Below are positions 49,210 to 57,592 of a stretch of 64,000 nucleotides of DNA, one piece after another; positions within the stretch are counted from its first letter, which is position 1, and every line of letters begins with the position of its first letter. The DNA is from Variovorax sp. S12S4 (GTDB taxonomy: Bacteria; Pseudomonadota; Gammaproteobacteria; Burkholderiales; Burkholderiaceae_C): NCBI RefSeq assembly GCF_023195515.1, contig NZ_JALPKR020000002.1, forward strand, positions 744,001-808,000, given 5' to 3'. Position numbers and translations under genes: made by a program. The notes under the pieces are model-generated. The model saw only the letters and a list, made by a program, of their open reading frames with translations, was not told where the DNA came from and searched no databases.

Positions 49210-49512
49210 ATGCGCGAATGGTTCTTCAGTCTGCTGATGTCGTACCCCGGCGCATTCAACCTGATCGGGAAGGCACTGTTCTCGCTCGCCGGCATTCTTG
49301 CGCTGCTCGGACTACGACTTGATCGCCTCAGCGGAAAGCTTGAACGCATATTCGCTCGTGCCGGTGTTTCAACACCAGACGCGTTAGCGGCGTTCCCTTG
49401 GTGGCTACGGATGGCGATTCCCGAAACGATCTTGGGGTGGATATTGCTGGTGGCGCTCGCACTGCTCGGAATCTGGTTCGCGCTAATGGGCAAACGCGCT
49501 AAAAAACTCTAG
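49210..49512 (+). CDS. Small two-span membrane protein of unknown function
   Basis: 100 residues. Two hydrophobic segments (about 20-36 and 72-92) flank a polar middle (LDRLSGKLERIFARAGVST). GAGGGAGGCAT before the ATG is a strong ribosome site, which supports it as a real gene. It has no known domain. It is convergent with the putative AbiC gene, 24 bases apart, and could be a partner, but convergence argues against an operon. Confidence 0.7.
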   Translation: MREWFFSLLMSYPGAFNLIGKALFSLAGILALLGLRLDRLSGKLERIFARAGVSTPDALAAFPWWLRMAIPETILGWILLVALALLGIWFALMGKRAKKL

Positions 49513-49536
49513 AAGCAAGCGAACGCAAGGGACGAG

Positions 49537-50412
49537 CTATTCACCCGTCCAATGGGTGCCGTCCACCGCACCTATTGCGACGATATCCACGGCATTAAAT
49601 TTCTCAGGTAGGAAAGCGCTTGGCAAGTAGTGACGACGATGCGCGAGAGATGGGTCGACGGAAGGTAGCGGCTTCAGCATGCCGTACTTTTCAACCAATG
49701 GCTTGAAGTTTTCGCGTCCAAAACTAGTAAGGCAGTTGTAGAACAGCAGCTGCAGTTCCACCGAAGAAAGCTGTGCTCTTACGAAGGTCGTGTATCGCCG
49801 TTTGTCTTCGACTCCACTCGAATCGATGAACTTTAAGACGTGATACAGGTGCCGAAAGTAGTGGCCTAACTGACCCTCGAATTGCGCAAACAGATTTTCA
49901 TATGCCCGCTGGATTGCTGGCAGGTCGTTGGTTCCTGCATTGGGGATTTCTCGGTCTCGAAGTTGTTCATAGACGTGCTGCAAGGCAAAGCGACCACCCG
50001 CCACGTTGCCATGCCCGCGATGCACAATGATCGCTGCAGTAATGTCGGCTTGCGTTCGAACAAGTTGAAAGAACGTGTTCTCGAATTGCTGCAGTTTCAG
50101 CGTAGTAACCTGCGATTCCATCTGAGCCCGTTGTCCCGCGAGTTCGCCTCGAGTAAGTTTCAACTCTTCACGCTGAAGTGAGAGTTCTTGGCTCTGCTGA
50201 CGAATAGTGAAAATCAGCGCGGCGAAAGCGCAGCCGGTGAAGAGTGCATTGACAGCGCCAAACATATCGCCTGCCGGTCCTCGACTTGGCCAATCAGGGT
50301 TCAACCAATACACCAACCCGCCGCCAAGCCCCCATGCGACCAAAGTGAGGGCAAGCAGTAGTAGAAGCACGCGATAGCTTGTCCTTCCCTCGCGTTCAGT
50401 TTTGCCAAGCAT
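49537..50412 (-). CDS. Putative phage abortive-infection protein (AbiC-like)
   Basis: 291 residues from ATG 50412, chosen for its strong site GAGGAGAAGG over an ATG 16 codons upstream. Two N-terminal membrane segments (about 13-36 and 52-70) precede a coiled coil (about 78-110), then a helical domain with LKLQQFENTFFQLVRTQADI, GHYFRHLYHVLKFID and ELQLLFYNCLTSFG. This matches the putative phage-AbiC family. Members are thought to stop phage spread by killing or halting the host cell. The evidence is family resemblance; no activity is shown. It lies in the tRNA-Ser island. Confidence 0.82.
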   Translation of the reverse strand: MLGKTEREGRTSYRVLLLLLALTLVAWGLGGGLVYWLNPDWPSRGPAGDMFGAVNALFTGCAFAALIFTIRQQSQELSLQREELKLTRGELAGQRAQMESQVTTLKLQQFENTFFQLVRTQADITAAIIVHRGHGNVAGGRFALQHVYEQLRDREIPNAGTNDLPAIQRAYENLFAQFEGQLGHYFRHLYHVLKFIDSSGVEDKRRYTTFVRAQLSSVELQLLFYNCLTSFGRENFKPLVEKYGMLKPLPSVDPSLAHRRHYLPSAFLPEKFNAVDIVAIGAVDGTHWTGE

Positions 50413-50836
50413 TCCTTCTCCTCGAGTTGTTTCTGATAGCGCGAGCATCGTGAGTGACACTACGGTTCAGCTGTTCTATACAGATCCGAGACTAGCGACA
50501 TGGCCAGCTCTAGACAACGCTGGGCAGCGCACCAAGTGAAGCACAAAGACGCACCATCGCTCCGGAAGTGTCGCTTCTGTAGCAATCCGCAGCAGTTTGA
50601 AGCCCGGCGCTCAGCGCATCGTCTGCGTCCCTGACCACATCGAACAAACGAAAGCTACGGCGAGCCTGAAGACTTGGGCGGGGTTAGGAAAAGCCTAGAG
50701 AGTGCTCGGCCGCGCAGCCCTCAAAATTTTTGGCGGTCCCACCTTCGTTGGACCGAAGCAACGCACCTCAACGGCGAAGAGTCTCAGGTCGCCTCATATC
50801 GAATCACGCGCGTAGGCCGCAACTAAGAGTGGGCCA
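50413..50836. other. Intergenic stretch within the island, 424 bases
   Basis: No convincing gene. A short rightward frame near 50515-50640 contains CRFCSNP in a His/Lys-rich context, reminiscent of a zinc-finger fragment, but it has no start and ends quickly. The leftward promoter of the AbiC-like gene must lie at its left end. No terminator stands out. Confidence 0.45.
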
Positions 50837-51417
50837 TCAGCGTACTCGGTACTTAAAGCTGTGACCGTAGCGGCCCATCTGAATGCCGGCGAAGTACTGG
50901 TCTTCGACGTTGAAAAGACGGGGGATCTGTAGCAGCTCGCCATTCGCTGCTTGCTGCTCGTACAGGTGGAGGACTGCAATGAACAGTCCCCCAACCGCGT
51001 TCAGGCAATTCTTTAACGTGGCGCGCACAAAGTATTGGTCGCGCTGGTGCTTGACCTTATTGTGATCCGACCACCAGATCGGCGGCTGGTTAGCCGTCCA
51101 TCCAACCCAGGGCCGATGAGTCAGACCAAAGCGCGGCACCTGAATTTCAAAGTCGACGAAATTTGGACACCCTGCGGTCACCTCAGGGTAATACGCGCCA
51201 ATCGATGATGCCTGAGAGTTGGGAGCAAGCCTTTGGCAGAGCTGCTTCAGAACAACATCAACCTCGGCGCTCGCGCCGAGGAGGAGACGAGCTATTTCAA
51301 GGAATAGGTGTCATCGTTTCCGGTGAAGTCCACGAATCTTGAGAGACGGTCTAGGTCATCTTCCAGCGCAAGAAAGTAGTTCCAATGAGCAAAGGCGCCG
51401 GCACGATGAATGGTCAT
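50837..51417 (-). pseudogene. Unknown protein, broken by a one-base deletion
   Basis: Two parts join into one protein. From ATG 51417 the frame reads MTIHRAGAFAHWNYFLALED to FTGNDDTYSLK and stops near 51303-51318. One base on (CCTTGAAATAGC, near 51317) the frame continues EIARLLLGASAEVDVVLKQL, PRFGLTHRPWVGW, and ends GRYGHSFKYRV at 50837. Restored length is about 193 residues. The Trp-rich middle and ordered pattern look like a real cytosolic protein. I recognise no family. The last 114 codons alone have a possible GTG start at 51181. Confidence 0.6.
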
Positions 51418-51720
51418 GGGATATCGAAGACTTGGTGAACTTGGACCGGTGGAGTATGCGCCGGTACCTGACCGGCTTCGAGCTGACAGCCCCTATGTTG
51501 GCCCCTGGCAACATGCACGATGCGGCGGATATTCTCACGTCGTCTCACACCAAGTCACGCGCGCGTGACCTCCCCTGTACACCCCTCAGAAACCTGGTGA
51601 AACCCGCTGGATCTAGGGCAATTTTCATTGATGGGGATAGCCATCGCCGCTACGCCGTAAGACGGGAATCAGTAGCAAGTTGCAAAACCGAAGAACACCA
51701 ACAGGCGCCTCCGAGAGCTA
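51418..51720. other. Intergenic stretch within the island, 303 bases
   Basis: No gene I can support. A rightward frame of 130 codons (51339-51731) crosses it and overlaps the start of the unknown gene at 51417; it has no ribosome site and no recognisable domain. It should hold the promoter of the leftward unknown gene. Confidence 0.4.
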
Positions 51721-51939
51721 CTAATCTTTGATTACTACCGCTACCGAAGGTGACTCCGGATGGAATTCCAGATCAGTGGACGCAGTGCGTAGCTTCCAAG
51801 GTCGAGCTACTTCGGTCTGGGAAACAGCCATAACCGAAGAACCAAGCCCAATCAGCGTCCCATGATAAATCTCAGAACCAACTCGAACCTCTAGTGTCTT
51901 TCCAACTAGCCCCTCCCATTGATCGTAGGTGATGGTCAT
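51721..51939 (-). CDS. Small unknown protein, second of a coupled pair
   Basis: 72 residues (MTITYDQWEGLVGKTLEVRV). Short beta-rich pattern with repeated Val/Gly and Thr, ending SPSVAVVIKD; it resembles a small SH3-like or Hfq-like beta fold, but this is only an impression. Its ATG overlaps the stop of the upstream small gene (ATGA), so the two are translated together. No family recognised. Confidence 0.6.
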   Translation of the reverse strand: MTITYDQWEGLVGKTLEVRVGSEIYHGTLIGLGSSVMAVSQTEVARPWKLRTASTDLEFHPESPSVAVVIKD

Positions 51940-52121
51940 GGCGCGCCCCGCTTGAAGAAATCTGCTATGTCGGGTAGTTCGTCAATGAGAGGGCGAATAC
52001 CGCGATTGACGTAGTCATCAGGCGATAGCGACAGCTCGTTGCCTCCGGGATCACGGACTTGGACGCCGTGAATGACGCCCGAGTTAAGGCGCTGCACATA
52101 AAGTCCAACATAGCTCGACAT
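51936..52121 (-). CDS. Small unknown protein, first of a coupled pair
   Basis: 61 residues (MSSYVGLYVQRLNSGVIHGV). It has an acidic Pro/Asp-rich second half ending DELPDIADFFKRGAP. It overlaps the next gene by four bases. A pair of short coupled genes in an island is the usual layout of toxin-antitoxin or immunity modules, but neither protein matches one I know, so no function is given. Confidence 0.6.
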   Translation of the reverse strand: MSSYVGLYVQRLNSGVIHGVQVRDPGGNELSLSPDDYVNRGIRPLIDELPDIADFFKRGAP

Positions 52122-52344
52122 AAATGACTCCGCAAATAAACCGAAATGGAAGAAGAACGGGGGTGAGCAGCAGACCAGTCATCAGAAAAAGCTGGCAGAT
52201 AACGCCGACCCGCAGAGGAACAATGCTTAAGCAGCATATCGGCACGACGGCCTGCTCGCAAGCAGTTAGTGGCCACCGAGGAAATTCGTCGACCAATAAT
52301 CAGCATTGATCCGGGCACGGCCTTCGACACGCACCGCGCAATCC

Positions 52345-52640
52345 ATGACCGCGGCCCGGTCCGGCGAGGTGCGCGGGGCGATCTGAGCCGAGTTCGACTT
52401 GGAGGGCGCGCTGCGGGTAGTGCCGGCCAAGCGGATGAAGGCGAAGGAACAGGCGTGCTACGCAGGATAGCGGTGACGCGACTACCGCGCGGATTCCGCT
52501 CGACCTTCAGGGACTGGCGCGCCGAGCAGACGCAATATCCGAACGAGGTCGCGGAGATGGCGCTCGCACACGCGGCCGGAAACAACGGTCGAGGCGGCCT
52601 TCGATCGATCGCTTCGCTAGAAACTAAGCGGTGAGGCGCC
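52345..52640 (+). pseudogene. Remnant of a tyrosine recombinase (island integrase)
   Basis: Broken pieces of a phage/island integrase catalytic domain. From 52345: TAARSGEVRGA with the catalytic Arg, a stop, then AEFDLEGALRVVPAKRMKAK. After an internal deletion and shift comes GFRSTFRDWRAEQTQYPNEV and AEMALAHA (the His-x-x-Arg region), and then decayed end sequence. Its end overlaps the 3' end of the kinase gene at 52617. It cannot encode a working enzyme. With a second remnant at 56011-56160 in the same orientation it marks past integration events. Confidence 0.8.
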
Positions 52641-53996
52641 CGGCAATGCAGCCAGCCGAGCATCCTCCTGCGCCTTCAGTCCTTCAATTGCGTGACGAAC
52701 GATTGGAGAGCGGCAACCGGATGGCTCTATATGCTGCAAGAAATGGCAGTCATGTTCTATCAAAATATCATGGACTCGCTGCGCCAGTTCCGGATCCTCA
52801 ACTGAGGAAATCATTTTTGTGCAAGTTTCCATGGCAGCGAAGCGGTTCTGGCGAACAGCAGCAATGATCGAGGATCTCAGCGCTTCCGCCTTGGTTTGAG
52901 CGCTGACATTGTGTGCATCGAACAGCACCTTCATGTTGCTCGCGATCTCCTCAGCGAAGCTCCATGCGTACGTTGCTTCAAGGGCCATCTGCTGATAAAT
53001 CTGCACGAACTGCGCACGCAAACCTGCGTCGATTTCTAGGGCCATTACCAAGAAAAGCTCCTTGGGCGAAGCCATGCACACTTGGTACTTATCCTGCGCA
53101 GTAAGCATCGCTAGCGCTTCGATGAACGAGCCAACCTCTCCTGGCTCGTAGTTTCCAGACGCCTTCAACCGGTCAGTAATTGCCCGTTGTAAACCATCTG
53201 CGCTGATAGGACCTATCGCGCGTCCAAGCACCGCATCGAAGGCCGCTTTGAGGCTCTGCTTCAATGCAGCCAGCGATTGATAGCGGCTAGCTTTTGCCAT
53301 GGCGCAGCAGCGCTCAATTACTGGAAACAGTGCTCCAGGAATTCCATCCGCCATTAGGTAGATCGGATTGCGGCCACTCAACACGGAGTAGAAGGTCTTG
53401 CCGAGCATAAAAATATCGCCCGCAGCATCTGCGTCTTTGAATCCACCCTGCAAAAATTCGGGCGGCAGATACCCCTCGGTCCCCCAGTACATCGACTGGC
53501 GCGTGAACGCGGTACTTGACCCATGTTCAGTACACAAACCGAGGTCAGACACGACCATCCTATTTCCACTATGGAGAAAATTTTGCGGCTTGATATCTCG
53601 ATGAAAAATGGATCGGGCGTGCAGCTGCGAGATGCAATCAATCATGTGATTGAAGTACACCTCTATCGCTGGAAGATCGTCTCGAATGATTTGCGCACGA
53701 GCCGACAGATCCCCATTCTCATAGAACGGCATGACGAAATAGGGCGGGTCGTGATCAAGATTGGCGGCAAGGATCGGCATGACATAGCTATTGCCCTCGA
53801 ACTGCTGCATCACTCGAACCTCCCTTCGAAATCTAGAGCGAGCTTCAGCCTCCGGTAACTTGCAGTACTTCAACACCATGACAGGCGTCGCCATACCGAC
53901 ATAGGCGACGAAAAGCAAAGTCCCCATCCCTCCGGCGTCACTGCACAGACTCTGTACAACGAACCGGTTGTCAATCACCGTTCCAACCTCAAACAT
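52617..53996 (-). CDS. Ser/Thr protein kinase with a long C-terminal helical region
   Basis: 459 residues from ATG 53996. Eukaryotic-type kinase: a degenerate glycine loop AGGMG (21-25), ATP-lysine K43 (VMVLKYCK), catalytic HRDIKPQN (132-139) and metal motif DLG (151-153, in place of DFG), then GTEGYLPPEFLQGG. Residues about 280-459 are helical with no recognised domain. No membrane segment, PASTA or sensor domain is present, unlike housekeeping Hanks kinases. It follows the XRE-ImmA gene by 150 bases on the same strand. In islands such kinases can act in phage defence (Stk2-type); that role here is an inference. Confidence 0.85.
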   Translation of the reverse strand: MFEVGTVIDNRFVVQSLCSDAGGMGTLLFVAYVGMATPVMVLKYCKLPEAEARSRFRREVRVMQQFEGNSYVMPILAANLDHDPPYFVMPFYENGDLSARAQIIRDDLPAIEVYFNHMIDCISQLHARSIFHRDIKPQNFLHSGNRMVVSDLGLCTEHGSSTAFTRQSMYWGTEGYLPPEFLQGGFKDADAAGDIFMLGKTFYSVLSGRNPIYLMADGIPGALFPVIERCCAMAKASRYQSLAALKQSLKAAFDAVLGRAIGPISADGLQRAITDRLKASGNYEPGEVGSFIEALAMLTAQDKYQVCMASPKELFLVMALEIDAGLRAQFVQIYQQMALEATYAWSFAEEIASNMKVLFDAHNVSAQTKAEALRSSIIAAVRQNRFAAMETCTKMISSVEDPELAQRVHDILIEHDCHFLQHIEPSGCRSPIVRHAIEGLKAQEDARLAALPGASPLSF

Positions 53997-54145
53997 GGAT
54001 GCCCCCAAATTCGATATCGCGCAATCTATCCAGTAGATGCCGAGTGCCCAACCACACAGCCCTCGATCGCGCCGCAACCAAGAAGCTACGCAATCAACTG
54101 GTGCGCGTTACAACACCCAAGCCAACCGACTTGCTGAATGCTTTC

Positions 54146-55240
54146 TCACGGCGCGGAGAACAGATTGACGACCTCTGCGCTTCGCACTCCTTGTGGTTGC
54201 CCAAGAAGATCGCTCAGCAGCCGCGGCTGGACATACATCTTTCGAGCAACAGCGGCGAGCGGTACACCAAGTTCGTCAGTCATCATTTGAAGCCCGTCGG
54301 CAACCACCTCCGGACTTTCGACAATCATGCTGGCGTCCTCATGTTCTTCGATAGCTTCGCCGTGCCGCCGAAGCGTGATGTAGCCCGCGCGAACTTGATC
54401 GTCCGTGAATACTCCAAGCTGCCGCCCGCGGTAGAGCAGCGCAGCCTTGGATACGCCCCACCGAAGCTTGAGTTCGCTTAGCCCGTCCCAGTTAAGGCGC
54501 GAGCGCCTAAGGGCTTTATGGCTCTCGGCCAAGAATGAAGCCCGCGGCAACAAGAAGGCACTCGCGAATCGATTAGCTTGGTTTTCGGTCAAGCGATCCC
54601 CCGTGAGCACGCCAATATGCAGCGCGAAATGTCCAAGCTCATGAGCGACGCCAAAACGGGCGCGGCAAGCTGACCTGCCGGAGCCATTAAGCGCGATCAC
54701 CGGTCGGCGAGTGGCAAACGAGACTGCGTCAACTTCATGGGCCAGGCCGTTAACGCGCATGACCACGGCACCGGCGTTCTCAGCTACCCGGGTAATGTTG
54801 CTAATCGGTCCCCAGCCCAAGCCCCATTCGGCGCGACACCTTTCTGCACCGCGCTCAATCGTTTCATCAGATGAGGGGTCGGCCTCTTCGATACGGTAGT
54901 CGGGCAAATCGAGATACTCATCCAGCACGCAGACCAGCCGCTTCAACATCTCACCGCGCGCACGCGCATACTGGCGCAGCGCAACCTTTGTGGTGAGTTG
55001 CTTTCGGAAATGGCACTGCTCCTCTGTGAGCGGCATCGGGTCTACATGCCGCAGAAACTCGGGCAATATTCCCAAATGATCGACCAAGGATTGCTCAAGC
55101 GTTGTAGAGACAGGCTCAGCACCCGTCTCGATGCGACTAAGGTACTGCTTCGACTTTCCTAACTTCTCCCCCAATTCGGTCAGCGACAGACCGTTGAACA
55201 GGCGGGCAAGGCGGATGTTGAAACAGAGGATCTGACTCAT
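54146..55240 (-). CDS. XRE HTH regulator fused to ImmA/IrrE-family metallopeptidase
   Basis: 364 residues. The XRE-type HTH occupies about 5-60 (LARLFNGLSLTELGEKLGKS then KQYLSRIE). The ImmA/IrrE peptidase domain holds the zinc motif HELGH at 200-204 (FGVAHELGHFALHIG) and a following acidic region ENQANRFASAFLLP. IrrE/ImmA proteins cleave repressors on stress signals; fused HTH-peptidase proteins are common on mobile elements. Its ATG lies inside the stop of the upstream unknown gene (4-base overlap), so they are co-translated. The kinase follows 150 bases downstream. Confidence 0.92.
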   Translation of the reverse strand: MSQILCFNIRLARLFNGLSLTELGEKLGKSKQYLSRIETGAEPVSTTLEQSLVDHLGILPEFLRHVDPMPLTEEQCHFRKQLTTKVALRQYARARGEMLKRLVCVLDEYLDLPDYRIEEADPSSDETIERGAERCRAEWGLGWGPISNITRVAENAGAVVMRVNGLAHEVDAVSFATRRPVIALNGSGRSACRARFGVAHELGHFALHIGVLTGDRLTENQANRFASAFLLPRASFLAESHKALRRSRLNWDGLSELKLRWGVSKAALLYRGRQLGVFTDDQVRAGYITLRRHGEAIEEHEDASMIVESPEVVADGLQMMTDELGVPLAAVARKMYVQPRLLSDLLGQPQGVRSAEVVNLFSAP

Positions 55241-55875
55241 GGCCCCGCCGACGCTTCTGCACCGTCATCGGCAGCCGGGCGCCGCTTAGGCGTGATGAGC
55301 GGCTTCTTGATCTCGACAGAAGCAGGCATAGATGGCTTTGCCTCGCCGATCTTCCTGAAAATTCCGCCAGAGGTCCAACGACATACCTCTTGCCCAGACT
55401 GGGAGAAGCCCAGCAGCACAACCCGCGGCTCACTCATCTCATCGGCACCTTGATCAATCACGAACACGAAGCGTGCTGCTTCGCCCGGCTCCGCCTCCTC
55501 AAGCAAAGGAATCTGAAACTGATGAACCTCAAGAACGGCACGCTTCTTGGGCGAGTCTGCGTCGTCGTTGCTGAAGCGGCAGGGGATACCGCAAATCGAA
55601 AACACGATGTCCAGTCCGTTGTTTTCAACCTTTAGCCAAGGGTGAAGTCCAGATAGGTACTCCAGGGTGATGCGCTGCTTCTGGCGCCCAAAGCGGGTGG
55701 TGCCTCGGGTGTACGGCGTGTCCGTGTCACGCACCATGTCGTCTTCCGTGGCTCGCCATTCTTCAAGAAACCATGAAGAGACCACGTTCAAATACTCCTC
55801 CTTCAAGACCGGGGGAGACTGCCATCGGATGATTTGAGAACGAGCATGTTTTGTGCACTCTTGATTGATCGTCAA
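55237..55875 (-). CDS. Unknown protein coupled to the XRE-ImmA gene
   Basis: 212 residues (MTINQECTKHARSQIIRWQS). It has a soluble mixed fold with FSICGIPCRFSNDDADSPKK and a basic C-terminal tail (KKPLITPKRRPAADD). No family is recognised. It is the first gene of the leftward set 55875-52617 and overlaps the XRE-ImmA gene by four bases, the way a target or partner of an ImmA-type protease is often placed. It may be the peptidase's substrate or co-factor; this is inference from layout. Confidence 0.75.
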   Translation of the reverse strand: MTINQECTKHARSQIIRWQSPPVLKEEYLNVVSSWFLEEWRATEDDMVRDTDTPYTRGTTRFGRQKQRITLEYLSGLHPWLKVENNGLDIVFSICGIPCRFSNDDADSPKKRAVLEVHQFQIPLLEEAEPGEAARFVFVIDQGADEMSEPRVVLLGFSQSGQEVCRWTSGGIFRKIGEAKPSMPASVEIKKPLITPKRRPAADDGAEASAGP

Positions 55876-56010
55876 CGGATTATGTGCGAAATCTAAGATT
55901 CGTCAACCACGCAAGTTGCCATCGAAATCTGATCGGCGGACGCCCCTCCGACATGACCACTTACGCAGGTGTGCGCCGCATGAACGTGAGCACCGTTGCA
56001 CGGGTTTCGC

Positions 56011-56160
56011 TCCACCTTCGTGACTATTGGGCTGAGCTGAGAAGCTTCCGAACGAGTTCGCCGAGATGACTCTGGCGCCCGCCGTCGGCAGCAGGGCCGG
56101 GGCGACGATCTTCTGGAGAAGTGAAAACACAGCGACTAGTGCTTTCATGGACTGGCCGAG
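56011..56160 (+). pseudogene. Second tyrosine recombinase remnant, next to tRNA-Ser
   Basis: Fragments in shifting frames match an integrase C-terminus: TFRDYWAE-like text near 56014-56037, then PNEFAEMTLAPAVGS (frame beginning at CCGAACGAG, 56047), then RGDDLLEK near 56090-56115 with stops after it. The end lies about 25 bases from the 3' end of tRNA-Ser, where island integrases normally insert. It is more decayed than the first remnant. It cannot be functional. Confidence 0.65.
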
Positions 56161-56183
56161 CCTTGATGAGAGGCATCAACAGC

Positions 56184-56271
56184 TGGCGGAGAGTGTGAGA
56201 TTCGAACTCACGGACGCTTTCACGTCGGCAGTTTTCAAGACTGCTGGTTTAAACCACTCACCCAACTCTCC
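56184..56271 (-). tRNA. tRNA-Ser (anticodon TGA)
   Basis: An 88-nt class II tRNA on the minus strand. The acceptor GGAGAGT pairs with ACTCTCC, then G and an encoded CCA (56184-56186). The anticodon arm GCAGT/ACTGC encloses CTTGAAA, anticodon TGA, reading UCA and related Ser codons. A long variable arm is present (GACGTGAAAGCGTC), and the T arm is GAGTTCGAATCTC. Its 3' end faces the island, making it the likely integration site. Confidence 0.96.
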
Positions 56272-56303
56272 GGAACCGTCGATTTTATGCTGACGCTGGC
56301 CCG

Positions 56304-57563
56304 TCAATCCTCGGGCAGGAAAAGCGTCTGCAGGTCGCTCAAAAAATCCAGCCCGCGTTCGGTCGGCCACACGCGGTGCAAGTCGCGCGCGATAAGGCCC
56401 TTGCGCTCGGCTTCTTCCAGGCCTTTTTGAATGCTGGTCATGGCGAGGCCGGTGCGCTCGCTGAACTGGGGCAGCGTAAAGCCTTCTTTCAGGCGCAGCG
56501 CGTTGAGCATGAACTCGAACGGCAAGTCGGCCAGCGCAACCTCGTCGCTTTGCGACACGGCCATGCCGGCACTGGCGTTTTGCATGTACAGGCGCGGCTC
56601 TCTGTAACGCACCTGGCGCACGATGCGGTGCGCAAAGCTCAGCTTGCTGTGCGCGCCGGCGCCAATGCCAAGGTAGTCGCCAAACTGCCAGTAGTTGAGG
56701 TTGTGCGCGCAGGTGTGGCCGCTGCGCGCATAGGCAGAAACCTCGTAGCGCGCCATGCCGCTGGCAGCGGTTCGCTCGGTGATGCGGTCGAGCATGGCGT
56801 AGGCCAGGTCGTCTTCAGGCAAGGCGGGCGGAAACTTGGCGAACCAGGTGTTGGGCTCAATGGTGAGGTGGTACACCGATATGTGCGGCGGCGCGAGCGC
56901 CAGCGCTTGGCTCAGGTCGGCGTCCAGGCCCTCGATGGTCTGGCCCGGCAGGGCGTACATCAGGTCTAGGTTGAAGGTGTCGAACGCGCTGGCGGCCTCT
57001 TCCACGGCGGCAATGGCCTGGGCGCGGTCGTGCACGCGGCCAAGCGCTTTCAGGTGCTCGTCGTTAAAGCTTTGCACCCCCACCGAAAGGCGGGTGACGC
57101 CCGCGCTGCGGTAAGCGCGAAAGCGGTTTCGCTCGAAGGTGCCGGGGTTGGCTTCAAGCGTTATTTCGCACTCGGGCGCGAGCTTGAGGCGGGCGCGCAC
57201 GTCGCCCAGCAGGCGGTCGATGGCCTGGGGTGAAAAGAGGCTGGGTGTTCCGCCGCCGATAAAAATGGTGTGAACGGTGCGGCCCCAGATCAGGGGCAGC
57301 GCGGCGTCCAGGTCGGCAATGAGCGCATCGAGGTACGCCGCCTCGGGAATGCCTTCAGCCTCGGCCTCGCTGGTGGCGCGCCACTCGTGCGAGTTGAAGT
57401 CGCAATAAGGGCATTTGCGCAGGCACCAGGGCAAATGAATGTAGAGGGACAAAGGCGGCAGCGCCGCCAGTTGCAGGGGGCCGGGCCGCATCCAATGCAG
57501 CACGTCGTTGGCCTGCGGGGCGCCCGCGGCCTGCGCCGGCTGAATGGGAAACACGGTGGCCAT
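56304..57563 (-). CDS. hemW: Radical SAM heme chaperone HemW
   Basis: 419 residues. The iron-sulfur motif CLRKCPYC (C47, C51, C54; C-x3-C-x2-C) is followed by DF in place of the fourth cysteine of true HemN, the mark of HemW. TIFIGGGTPSLF and EANPGTF are further signatures, and the C-terminal HemN domain contains AHSKLSFAHRIVR-like sequence. HemW inserts heme into respiratory proteins. Earlier annotation as coproporphyrinogen oxidase is common but wrong for this motif. It follows rdgB by 29 bases in the conserved block. Confidence 0.95.
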   Translation of the reverse strand: MATVFPIQPAQAAGAPQANDVLHWMRPGPLQLAALPPLSLYIHLPWCLRKCPYCDFNSHEWRATSEAEAEGIPEAAYLDALIADLDAALPLIWGRTVHTIFIGGGTPSLFSPQAIDRLLGDVRARLKLAPECEITLEANPGTFERNRFRAYRSAGVTRLSVGVQSFNDEHLKALGRVHDRAQAIAAVEEAASAFDTFNLDLMYALPGQTIEGLDADLSQALALAPPHISVYHLTIEPNTWFAKFPPALPEDDLAYAMLDRITERTAASGMARYEVSAYARSGHTCAHNLNYWQFGDYLGIGAGAHSKLSFAHRIVRQVRYREPRLYMQNASAGMAVSQSDEVALADLPFEFMLNALRLKEGFTLPQFSERTGLAMTSIQKGLEEAERKGLIARDLHRVWPTERGLDFLSDLQTLFLPED

Positions 57564-57592
57564 TGGGTTCAGTCAGTCAGTCAGCCCGTCGG

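Noticed and set aside
51339..51731. A 130-codon plus-strand frame in the island
   Set aside because: No ribosome site, no domain, and it overlaps the better supported minus-strand gene start at 51417.
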